Part shown: positions 1 through 9,678 of the stretch, in pieces
Layout: each line of letters opens with the position of its first letter
Position numbering within the stretch: the first letter of the stretch is position 1
Assembly (NCBI GenBank): GCA_001792895.1
Contig: MARA01000004.1
Location: 2,542,001-2,606,000, forward strand
Direction: 5' to 3'
Source of the DNA: Lentinus brumalis
Taxonomy: Eukaryota > Basidiomycota > Agaricomycetes > Polyporales > Polyporaceae
Length of the DNA stretch: 64,000 nt
The notes under the pieces: model-generated
The model's input: the letters and a program-made list of their open reading frames with translations, nothing else
Told to the model about the DNA's origin: nothing
Database searches by the model: none
Position numbers and translations under genes: made by a program

Positions 1-3000
1 CACCGCACGACGCCGAGCACGATTTGCACTTGTCCGCGCAATGGGCGGAACGCGTGCTCAATGTTCTGGCTCGCGCGAGCCAGTCACTGCCGAAGAGCCG
101 CCAAGAGGAAATCGCATCTATTCTGAAGGAGCATGCCTGCATCCCGACATCCGCAGGGCTGAAAAGGCCGGAGGAGGCGTACTTCCAGAATGCGCATATC
201 TTCCATGACTTGCCGGTGGTCACGCTCCCGTCTGGTGCAGCAGTGAAGGGTCCAATGGAGAAGTTTTTGCAGACAATCGGGGTGAGGAAGCATGTCGATT
301 TGCAGATCATCTTCGACAGGTACGGAGACATAAGTGTGTTCTATGACCACCTGCGCTCACCACTGTGCAGGATGATCAAGACGGGAGATTGGACTATCGC
401 GGAGTTGATCAAGTACTTGGTCGCGGTACAATCGACCTTAACTCCTGTTGAGTTAGAGCGGCTGAAGATGACCTCGGCAATCCCTCGAGAACTGCGCGAG
501 GGTGAGAAGTTGCCAGAGAACGGCAAACCTCCCCGGCAAAGGGCATCTGAGCTATACGAGCCACTGGACGTCTTCAGGGCACTGAAACTTCCTGTGATTG
601 ATTGGGGGGCTCACCCCAAATGGAGGAGCAACTCGGAAGAAGGTACCAAACACATCTCTTCGAGTGAGAGTCCAATCCTCATTGGTCATCGATTATATTA
701 TAGCGAAATTCTTATTCAAGCTCGGTCTCCGTCGATACCCACCGTTGGCTGAGCTAGTTGGCTTGATGGCTAGCGGTGACGAGGCCATCCGTAGCGCGGC
801 ACGGAAGTATTTCTTCGACAACTATATGACTCGTTATGCCGATTACGACCCGGACGCTTTCTCTAACGTCGCTTTCATCCCCGCCGTGAAAGGCGGAACT
901 CGTTGCTTGGCGAGGCCTCATGAGGTGCGATCCCTGACCACTGTGACCTAATGTTGTGCTCATGCTGTGGCTTGCTGCAGGTGTTTTCTGCGCCGGAGTG
1001 GGCCGCGTTGGGGTTCATGGTTGTCGATCCATCACTGAAAGGAGAGGATCTTATCCATTTGAAGGTTCAAGACCATCCGCCAGGGCCGCGACTCGTCAAC
1101 TTGCTCAAGTCAACCCCGCCGCCAACCGAGGACATCGCGAGGCAGTGGTTCACGACTCTTGCCAGTCGCGTGACTGGTAGGTCGTGCCATTGCGTTGTTG
1201 AATCCACGATCACTCATCTGCTTTACACGTCCAGCGTTCTCGCCAACTGAATTGAGGTTTTTGTCACAGACCCCTATAGTACCCGTGAAGAGCGCGAATG
1301 GGACTTTCCGCCACCTGGCCCCGACGCAGTGCTACTTCAAGGGTGACTCACAGGCGCAATTTCACTCTAAGCTATTTACGTTCGTAGACTTCGGCGCAAC
1401 AGCGAATGCCTTCTTGAGTGCATGCGGTGTCAAACATGAGCCTTCGGTTGAGGAAATTGCGAAGATTCTTCTCGACAACCCTCGGCAGTTCTACGAGCTG
1501 GCTGAAGGCCGAGACAAGTGGGTAACCTGTTCAATTGCGCTGTTGTCCGCGGGATCTGATACTTGCGTACAGCTACCTCACGGAACTGCGCAACATTGCG
1601 GTTAATAGGCGTCTGGTATCTTCAGGCACCATGACCCATTTGAAGCGGTCTGCGGTGCTTCTTGGGTCTCGACGCGTTCGGAAGAACAAACCTGCGCCAA
1701 GCAAGAAGCAACCGGATGACTTCGCCGGTGACCTCGAGGAAGAGGATTGGGAGTATCAGTATGATCTACTCACACCGGACAAGGTTGTCATCGCGGATGA
1801 GACCCATGCATACCAGTTGTTTGGTGATGTCATCTTCACCGCTCCTCAGGAAGATCTGTTGGAAGGTAACGTTACCCTCCCTATCATCCGCTGATGGGTC
1901 TTGATGAACCTCCCAGAGTTCTACTTGGAACTGGGGTGCAAGCGCCTGAGCACGATGGTCCGAGAAGACTACCACACGAGCAGCGAAGTTATTGGCTCAC
2001 GCAAGGCGGCTGAGACCCGCGCCCTCATTCTGGAACGTCTCCCATTGTTCCTGCACGAGCACACCCACACGAAGATTCGCGTATCGTACTCCTGGCTGAA
2101 CAACGAGAAGAATTTCATCGTGAAGACGTATGGCAAGCTCACGGTGACCAAAACACTCCTATTCGGCGAAAAGCGCGCATCGAAGAGTCAAGATGCGTCC
2201 GCGGTCGCAAGGAGGATTGGTCGTGGACCCATCGAGCTGTGGCTAGCTGGCAACGATCAGGTCGACATGTATGAGTAAGTACATATGCGCGATTCCACGG
2301 CTGAATGCTCATCCTTGGGTCCGCCAGAGTTTCGACATCGATGTGCCGTCTCCTGTTCGACTCTCCGAAAGTCAACGATGCGCTGTTGTTCATGACGATC
2401 TTGTCGACGGATTTGCGTGCGTTACGGAGGCGAGGCTATAACGGTGCGTAACTTAGCAGCGACAAGGGAGCTACGGCTCATTGACGTGCACCCAGTGGAC
2501 CGAATTCTGCGACAGCAGAAGGCAGACCGTCAAGCCGCGGAAGAGGCTGCCCGCTCCAAGGTCGCCCTTCTTACCCAGTCCACCACTTCTTCAGCAGACA
2601 CCCTAGTGTCTCCTCCTCCACCGAAGCCTGAAGGCAAGACAGTCATGGACGCTCTCGTCGAGCACGTGGCTGCCGGTGCCGTTGATAAAGCGACCAAGCA
2701 TGGGCCTCGTCCTCTGAGCACCATCCGACAATCTTTCGATTTCCTCAAGGGCAAACGCAGAGGGGACGATGCTGCGACACTCGCTGGACCGAGTGATGCA
2801 CCGGCACTTCCACCCAAGGATCAGGCGGAGTCGAGCTCCGCGGGCCAAGCACCCTTGCTTCCTCCCCCTCAACCCGATCGCCCGCGAACGCCTAACCCCC
2901 ATGCGACACCAAGAAACTTGATAGGTCGGTCCTGTCTGGTTTTCGATTCTCCCGCTTAACCTGACTCCACTTTCGTAAGCGTCCAACATCGATCTCGCTG

Positions 3001-3703
3001 TCAGAGCATGTAAGGCGGAGAGAGGGGAGACCCTTCAGAACAGGCAAAACATGCAAATGGTCAAAGAGTCGCTGAATGAAGGCTATTGTGACATATCTGG
3101 ACATCCGACCGACATGACCCTTGTCGGAGAAATGGGCGGTATCAAGGTCTTCGTTGCCAAAGGTGAGCACGAGGTTTAACAGCTCTATACCTGACGGCAA
3201 ACTGACGTGCATTTAGATGTTCCGGATGTTCGTACCTTGATGCAGACGAAGAGCGAGTCACTCGCTCGCTTCATCTACACCATTCGCCCCTTGCAGGAAG
3301 TTTATACCCTCCCTCCGACCAGCCTGCACATCTTCTACGACCGGGCTGGAGACCTCATCGCATTCAACAGGAATGCTAGTCTGTTCCTTAATCTGCGTTA
3401 CTTCGAACAGTGGCGTAAGTGTTACGACTGTCATCTCTTTGATATGCAAGCTTATCTTCGTGTCTATAGATGATGCGGAGGTGAAGTCAGGCCAGCTCTC
3501 GAACGCATATACTTCCTGGTGAGTTTGTTGTCGGTTGTTATCGGGAGAGCAAGTCCTTACCAACAAGCCATAGGTACTTCACTCTTGCTCACGAGATTGC
3601 GCACAACCTTGTCCAAGCCCACAACTCGGAGCATGAGTTCTACTTTTCCTCGATCTGCGAGGCCTACCTTCCCGCGTTCATGAAGCTTGTGTCGAGCAAG
3701 TAG
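1..3703 (+). CDS. DUF3684 / sacsin-like protein, C-terminal part (5' end outside window)
   Basis: The frame is open at the left edge, so this is the 3' part of a large gene. About ten introns interrupt it; the first seen is 643-703. The spliced product matches my memory of the fungal DUF3684 family, whose N-terminal part (not in the window) carries an Hsp90-like ATPase fold as in sacsin. Visible here are a long alpha/beta region, a low-complexity Pro/Ser linker at about 2590-2900 (rich in PPPP and SSSAG), and a conserved last exon at 3574-3703. That exon contains HEIAH (3590-3604) followed by a second His/Glu pair (NSEHEF), and ends LVSSK-stop. HEIAH fits the HExxH zinc-metallopeptidase signature. 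The function is unknown; a chaperone-like role is inference. The family call is fairly secure, but individual exon limits are approximate. Confidence 0.75.
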
Positions 3704-4025
3704 ACGTGGCATGACACTGGACGGACTTACGGAATACGTGTACATTATGCTCTACATACACCCGCCTAATATCCGGATTACACAATGCCGTCTGCGTGCA
3801 TGTTGGACCATGCAGGAGATTACTTGGTCACGCTGAGGACCCGCACGCGGAGCGCCCGACGCGTTAATGGGCGTTAATGGGTGTCACACGTGATGTCTGT
3901 TCAAGACGCGTTCAAAAACGCGGCACGAAACCCAACACACGACCACCACAGCACCTCGCACCCTTACCGCATCTCACGGCATCCCCACTTCCCTTGCAAC
4001 TCGTCGTCTTACCTATTCATCTGAA
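3704..4025. other. intergenic region between the DUF3684 gene and UBE2C
   Basis: A 322-bp gap between two genes on the same strand. It should hold the 3' end of the DUF3684 transcript and the promoter of the E2 gene. No convincing TATA box or small gene was seen. Confidence 0.6.
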
Positions 4026-4968
4026 ATGGAGCAGATCACCACATCACTCGCACCCCGGGCAGCGACCAAGCCTTCAGTGGCGGGAACAGGAGGAGACCCC
4101 GCTGGGAGTGTGACGAAACGGTGCGTAAATATATATGTCAGCTATCCTGGATCGCTATCGAACAGTGGACGGGCAGACTCAGCAGCGAGCTTATGACGCT
4201 TATGGTGAGTGTCGCTACGATCGTCTGTTTAAGTGGACTTGTGCTGAAGGATTCGACAGATGTCCTCCTCGCCTGGAATTGTAAGTTTTCGCTGCCGCCG
4301 AGCAAGACACGGACCACTGACATGCACTGACACGCGCAGTCCGCATTTCCGAGGTCGGACGCGAACCTTTTTGACTGGGTGGGGACGATAGAGGGTCCTG
4401 CAGGCACGGTAAGTCTGCCTTCCTTGCTGACGTTCAGTGACATGGTTGATTGAGCGCCTGCACTCGGGGAACAAGGTCTACGCTGGGCTGAAGTTCAAGA
4501 TCGCGATCAGCTTTCCGTCAAATTACCCCATGGCGCCCCCCGCGATGAAGTTTGAGTCTCCTTGCTATCACCCCAATGTTGACATCAACGGCGGTGGGAT
4601 TTGTCTTGACATTTTGCAGGTGAGTTATTCGCTCACGCGTCCTGTTGTCTGAGGAGTCATATGTGTGTCTGCAGGACAAGTGGTCTGCGGTTTACAGCGT
4701 CCAGACGATCCTTTTGTCCTTGCAATCTCTCCTTGGTGGTGAGTCCTGCACGTACACTTTCCCAGGACTAGGCCTAACTCGGCAGTACAGAGCCCAACAA
4801 CGCGTCTCCCCTCAACCCAGACGCTGCAGCCATCTGGGATACTCCAGAAGGTCGGTCATACTTGAGATACATTGCTTGTTTCGATGACTGAGGGTTCCGC
4901 GTTCTCTAGAATTCAAAGTTCAGTTGCTCAAGTACTACCGGCCAATCTCTGACGAGGCATCAGACTGA
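4026..4968 (+). CDS. UBE2C: Ubiquitin-conjugating enzyme E2, UBE2C/Ubc11 type
   Basis: Spliced from about eight exons to 179 residues, the same length as human UBE2C. The UBE2C-specific start of the UBC fold is clear ([11 protein letters not shown], then SPGISAFP), followed by the HPN tripeptide (CYHPNVD) and the active-site Cys at about residue 114 in [14 protein letters not shown] and a C-terminal KYYRP follow. This E2 supplies ubiquitin to the anaphase-promoting complex in mitosis (family knowledge). Exons are 4026-4120, 4177-4204, 4260-4280, 4340-4408, 4476-4619, then from 4675; exons 2 and 3 are only 28 and 21 nt. There is one extra Gly before the active site relative to human UBE2C. The ATG at 4026 is preferred because it gives the expected ~30-residue N-terminal extension. 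Confidence 0.92.
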
Positions 4969-6046
4969 TTGCGACGTGTTTCTACCATCTCTCGTGTGTC
5001 GTGTTTGTATCCACCACTGTTGTCTCATTGCATGTTTCGCTATCCATCCTGCTGGACAATACACCATCGGATTTCCCTATGTCATACCAAGCCCATGTAC
5101 ACACTTCCTGCCTTCAATCATATGGCTCTGCGAGTATCTCTGCTGGTATCTCGGGGAACGCAGTTGATGGAAGACAAGGTTCACGCCACCTGTCGGTGGT
5201 CTTATCTCACGAAGGCCGGTGTCTCGCTTGCGCAGCCCTTTCCCAGATCCTTCCAGGACCGCCATGCGCAGACTTCCTACCACTCTGTCGAGGCTCACCC
5301 GACCTCCTTGCATATACAATGCAGTCAAAGTTCAAGACAGGTCGGAATGATGACCGGTTGTCACTGCCACTGCGACTGGGATCGGCTATCGACCGCGTTG
5401 GTTGGAGCTCGCCAGCTGTGTTGCCTGCACGACGGCTGCAGTTATTTCGATGTCCACTGGCTTTCTTCTCGACATCGCAGCCTTCCAACGCAGCCACGTC
5501 GCTGTGCGTCCGACAGCCCTCCGCTCATTCAGATTTCAGCTTCGTCACTTCTTGGTATGTGTTGCTCGCTGCGATCATGACGACCGTCGGCATAGGCGTC
5601 TAGAGACGGATCGCGTGGACGACCACAGAGCCGGGCCTGGAGTGATGCCGTCGCTGACCAGGTCGTCTTAAGCCTCCTCGTCGTCGGTCGTGGTGCTCGC
5701 TGCTCTCACTTCTGCTCACTTTGCTTCTTCTGCAGACAGGCCAAGCTCGGTTGACCCGACTGCTGTTACCATTGCCTTCGTGTTCATACCGACTCCCTTC
5801 TCTTTGGCCGTGATTTAGACGTGTCTGGTGCACAAGCATTGTGAGTACTTGCGCTTTTTCACGTCGCGCTTTGCAGCCCTTGCTCCGCACCCCGCCGCTT
5901 TGCGCCCTTGCTCTTTCTTGAATGCATACGCGGTGAATGGTCGCTGACAAGTCTCCCCCGCGCTACCGCTATATAGCTGCGTCGCATACCCAACTTCGCA
6001 TACCACACGCTACCCGCATTCTCGACCACACAGCACACAGCACACC
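4969..6046. other. intergenic, no confident gene
   Basis: About 1.1 kb. The first part is T/C-rich and probably the 3' UTR of the E2 gene. Open frames of up to ~200 codons occur in overlapping frames on both strands, but none has recognisable domains or a consistent spliced extension. The last 100 bp hold a TATA-like box serving the next small gene. Confidence 0.5.
5970..5975 (+). promoter_or_regulatory. TATA-like box
   Basis: TATATA lies 77 bp upstream of the ATG at 6047 in otherwise GC-rich DNA. This spacing leaves a short leader, which fits a fungal core promoter. It is inferred only from sequence and position. Confidence 0.4.
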
Positions 6047-6517
6047 ATGCCCCGCCGCTTGCCCCCCACTCCTCTCCGCCTGCACGAAGGGCCGCTCCCC
6101 CCGCGCGGCAAGCCGAGACACACCCTCCCCTCGCTCCCGCGCCCCGCGTTCTCCGGCCCCGCCCCGACGCTCAACGCAGGACCCGTGCCCCGCGCCCGCA
6201 TGGGACACGCCGAGCTCCCCGCGCTCGTCATCCCCGTCAGCACGGACCCGGGCGCCCCCAGCGCGTTCTCCGCCCTGCCCGCGCTCTCTGCGCTGGAGGC
6301 GACGTGGAGCGGGCCGAGCTCGCCGACGTCCGCGAGCTCGACGGCGAGCCTGCCGCGGAAGAGGAGCAAGGAGTTCATCCGGGGCCCGTGGGACCACTCG
6401 GGCGCGATCCATGTGCCGTTCGACGTGGGCGCGGTGCTCCCGCCGCCGATGCCTGCGGCGATCAATGTGAGGCCCGGGGAGGGAGAGAAGATGCACGGGC
6501 GGAGATTTGTCGCTTGA
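6047..6517 (+). CDS. Small proline-rich hypothetical protein (156 aa)
   Basis: A single uninterrupted frame of 156 codons. The ATG sits in a good context (CACACCATG) 77 bp after a TATA-like box. The product is rich in Pro, Arg, Ala and Ser with no signal peptide, membrane segment or known domain. The most conserved-looking part is the C-terminal third (SKEFIRGPWDHSGAIHVPFD). Codon third positions are strongly GC, like nearby genes. Open frames exist on the opposite strand, so coding is not proven, but the promoter, start context and lack of stops favour this frame. No function can be given. Confidence 0.5.
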   Translation: MPRRLPPTPLRLHEGPLPPRGKPRHTLPSLPRPAFSGPAPTLNAGPVPRARMGHAELPALVIPVSTDPGAPSAFSALPALSALEATWSGPSSPTSASSTASLPRKRSKEFIRGPWDHSGAIHVPFDVGAVLPPPMPAAINVRPGEGEKMHGRRFVA

Positions 6518-6902
6518 GGCTGGGGCGCGGTACCCGTGGAGGAGGGAGGGGTCGGATCTGGCTTTGAATTTTGTTTCTTGTGCGTACGCTTGGTCGTAAG
6601 AGAGCAACCCGTTTGCGAGCAACCCGTTTGCGATCGAGGCCTACCTTGCTCCTTTGCCCCAACCTTGCGTGCTGTGATGGCCTGCGGCAACTCAGGGAAA
6701 AGTGCAAACCCCAGACAGTATATTGCCCCAGATGATGTCCTACATTACAACTGCTGGTGGGTGCGCCGTGATGGAACATCAGGAAAGCAAGGTGTAATAC
6801 AGAGCGAGTCGACGATGGATGGTGGAGAGCATGGAGATCGACCTTGATTGCACGCTTGTGAAGTGGGACAGAATGCAGGATCTTCGCAGCGTACCTGTCC
6901 CT

Positions 6903-7331
6903 TTACTTCTTGCCGGACCTAAGGAGACGATGAGAAGGTGATAGAGGGTATGAGTGAAGAGCACGCACTTCTTGATACCGCCACCCGGGGCACCTCCTGC
7001 ATTATCGCACAACCATCAGTAAGCAGCTCGACAATTCGCTCCAGAGCGCCATGTTGTGAGCTTCACGTACCCTTCGAAGCTGATAGAGGAAGTGAGTATG
7101 CTGAGCCGATAGCAGTGGGCGCAGGACATCGTACCTTGTGCACGCGCAGCCTTCAGAGCGGCCTCCTCTGCCTTCTTCCTCTCCTTGAAGGCGACGTCCT
7201 CCTCGTCCAACTCCTTCTTATCCTTCTTGGGAGCCTGTGCAAGACGCTTACTACATGCTTCCGAGAGCCTGCAAGAGAGCTGGGGAACGCACCTTGAGGG
7301 GCTTCGCCTTACCGCCTTGCCTGCCGGACAT
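6903..7331 (-). CDS. TMA7: Translation machinery-associated protein 7 (TMA7/CCDC72 family)
   Basis: Four exons (7293-7331, 7135-7234, 6969-6996, 6903-6918) join to exactly 60 codons plus stop. The product starts MSGRQGGKAKPLKAPKK, has a Lys/Glu-rich helical middle (DEEDVAFKERKKAEEAAL), and ends GGGIKKSGKK, the family's typical tail. The last exon is only 16 nt and supplies SGKK-stop. Without it the frame would run on into intron sequence. TMA7 is a small ribosome-associated protein of eukaryotes; its precise role is poorly known. A branch-point-like CTGAT lies before exon 3. The start is divergent from the RNA cyclase gene, 173 bp away. Confidence 0.9.
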
Positions 7332-7504
7332 GGTTCTGTGCAGAGTGCGTGACGCCCGGCGCTGCAGATTGAAATTCGGTCATGCGCGGCTCGGAGTCAG
7401 ACGCAAGGCACTGCGGCAGAGTGCTCTTCGACCGCCATGTTCGAATACACGTCTTCCCTCACCCCCCACTGTGCATCGTGCACGGCTAATACTAAAGAGC
7501 GACG
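7332..7504. promoter_or_regulatory. Short divergent promoter region TMA7 / RTCA
   Basis: Only 173 bp separate the start codons of TMA7 (minus) and the RNA cyclase gene (plus), so both promoters must lie here or overlap the first exons. No canonical TATA box was seen. Co-regulation is inferred from layout only. Confidence 0.5.
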
Positions 7505-8793
7505 ATGGATACGCTTGAGCTCGACGGGAGCACGCTCGAGGGCGGTGGCCAGCTTCTCCGTATCGCGGTAGCTCTCTCCGCTCTTCTGTCGCGCCCAATC
7601 TCCATCAACAACATCCGCGGAAAACGCAAGCCTCCAGGGTTGAAGTACCAGCACGCCGCAGGTGAGTCTTCCTGGACATGTAGTATGTGACATGCGAGTC
7701 CGAGCACCGAACGTCCCTAGGTCTTCGGCTCGTCGCGGAGGTCTGCGCCGCACGCCTGGACGGATGCAACACCGGGTCTACTACCATCGAACTCTCGCCA
7801 CAATCCCCGCCGGTGACATCGCGGACGTACAGCGCGGACCCTGGTACTGCCGGGTCCATCGCGCTCCTGCTCCAGGTCTCCCTGCCGTCCCTCCTCTTCT
7901 CCCCCTCGCCGGGCGCTCCGTCCACCCTGGTGCTTCGAGGGGGACGAACGCGGCGCAAGCCCCACAGATCGACTACACGCAGCACGTGTTTCTGCCCTTC
8001 CTCCGGAGGCACTTCGGGCTGGAACCCACGCTTGAGATCGTCAAGCGCGGGTACTTCCCGAAGGGCGGGGGAGAGGTGCACGTCTCGATCCCCGCTGTGC
8101 GCGGGCCTCTGCCCGCGGTGACGCTCGTCCAGCGGGGGAAGGTGAAGGCGGTGCGCGGGCGGTCGTACGTCGCGGGGCTGCCGAAGAGCCTTGCGGACGC
8201 GATGTGTGCTGCGGCGACGGAGGTGCTGGTGGAGTCTGGGGTGGACGCGGAGCTGGTCCAGATCGACGCTGTGAGAGAGAAATCTGCGGACGCTGTGGGG
8301 AGCGGGTCGGGGATCGTGCTGTGGGCGGAGACGGAGGATGGGTGCGTCTTTGGGGGGAGTGCGTTGGGGAGGAAGGGGGTCGACCCTGCGCGGGTGGGCC
8401 AAGAGGCTGGTGGAGAGCTGGTGGGCAACCTTGCTCATGGAGGGTGTGTGGACGAGCATATGCAGGTGGGGATCACCAATTGCACTATTCTTCGCTCCGT
8501 CGCTCATTTCGCACTCGTCTCCAGGACCAGATGATCATCTTTCTCGCTCTCGCTCAAGGACACTCGACAGTGAAGACGGGGCCGCTCACGTTGCACACTA
8601 GGTATGCGTGTTCCTGTGCTCATTTTCGAAGGGATACTGACATGACCTGGACTAAATTAGAACAGCAATGTGGGTCGCTGAGCAGCTGACGGAAGCGAAG
8701 TTCCGTGTCCAAGAGACAGAGGGCGGCGCTGTCATCCAGTGCGACGGAATAGGCTACGTCCCTACCATTCCAGCTGTCTCTTCTCAGACCTGA
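7505..8793 (+). CDS. RTCA: RNA 3'-terminal phosphate cyclase (RtcA/RTCA family), apparent 1-nt frameshift
   Basis: The start [20 protein letters not shown] is the conserved RTC N-terminus (GS.LEGGGQ). Also seen are GLKYQH, the Gly-rich [10 protein letters not shown] segment, [11 protein letters not shown] and a KTGPLTLHT segment. The His in TLHT aligns with the nucleotidylated His of RtcA. The enzyme converts RNA 3'-phosphate to 2',3'-cyclic phosphate using ATP. Four exons are inferred. In the second, the frame must change by one base in a run of five Gs (7939-7943): upstream reads LVLRGG, and the next frame reads GTNAAQAP, which is normally contiguous in the family. Six Gs would keep the frame. 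It is either a sequencing error or a recent inactivating deletion. No intron of plausible size can absorb the shift. Confidence 0.88.
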
Positions 8794-9678
8794 ATAGACC
8801 TCGAGATGTGCTCGACAGATCGCAAGCTCAGCCGGTCATACAGTTTCGTCACGGCCTCTGTCACCAGCCTCCGAGGTGCGTGGTAGCGGTGCGCGCGCCC
8901 CAGTGGACTATTCCTCATCGCCCCGGAAGATGAGCCGAGCTAGACAGTCTGAATACAGTATGGAGGTGAACATACTGTGGCAGACTGTGGTTTGCCGGAT
9001 GGACGAGGTCAAGCGACGCGTCCATCAATTCGGAACCTTCCGTGGCGAGTTGCCGGAGAATCGAGGCCTGCCAAGGCGGGGGCCATGCGGAATTCCGAGG
9101 ATAACCTCCGGAAATGGCCATGGAAACCAGTCAGTCCAGGGACAACGACGGCTTGTTTGATCCGGGAGGGCAGACGGGCACTTGGCGTCGGGGGCGGGCA
9201 GGGAAGCCCATGCGCGAGGCGGGGACACGTTCGGGCAGATGCTCGCAGGGGCGGCGGCGGGGCACAGCGGGCGAGGTCTGCAGTTAAGCTTCGCGGGGCG
9301 CGCGTCTGTGTGGGGAAAGAGACGTGGTGGGGCGGGTGGCAGTGACGAGGGTGGGTGGCCGGAAGGGGAGCACGGGGTCGATCAGGTTTCGAAGGACGCG
9401 ACGTCGCGGTTCCCTTCGTGTGACACTTTTATTTATGCGTCATCTCAATCGAGCCATACGCTGCCCGCCGCCAGCCGCATGCCCCCATCTCTTCTCCTCC
9501 CTCCTCCCGCCAGGCTGCCCCTGCCTTCGCTCGCCAGCAGTGCGAGTTCCCCCGTTCGCTTCCTCGGCGTGCTGCTGAGCCCACCCTCTTTACTCCCGCC
9601 GCTCGTTTCTCCCGTCTCGCCCGCCCGCTCCCCCGTTGCATGTTCTGAGCCATACCCGCCAGCATTCCACCGCCCACC
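8794..9678. other. intergenic, no gene recognised
   Basis: About 0.9 kb between the RNA cyclase stop and the GH13 start. The final ~250 bp are C-rich with an AT-rich patch (TTTTATTTATG near 9427), a possible core promoter for the GH13 gene. Open frames are in shifting phases with no recognisable protein. Confidence 0.5.

Noticed and set aside
4969..5603. Two overlapping ~200-codon plus-strand frames after the E2 gene
   Set aside because: They overlap each other in different phases, have no recognisable domain and occupy the likely 3' UTR.
7930..7966. A very short intron that would remove the RNA cyclase frameshift
   Set aside because: The only GT...AG pair available spans about 31 nt, below the size of every other intron in the window, and would delete conserved residues.
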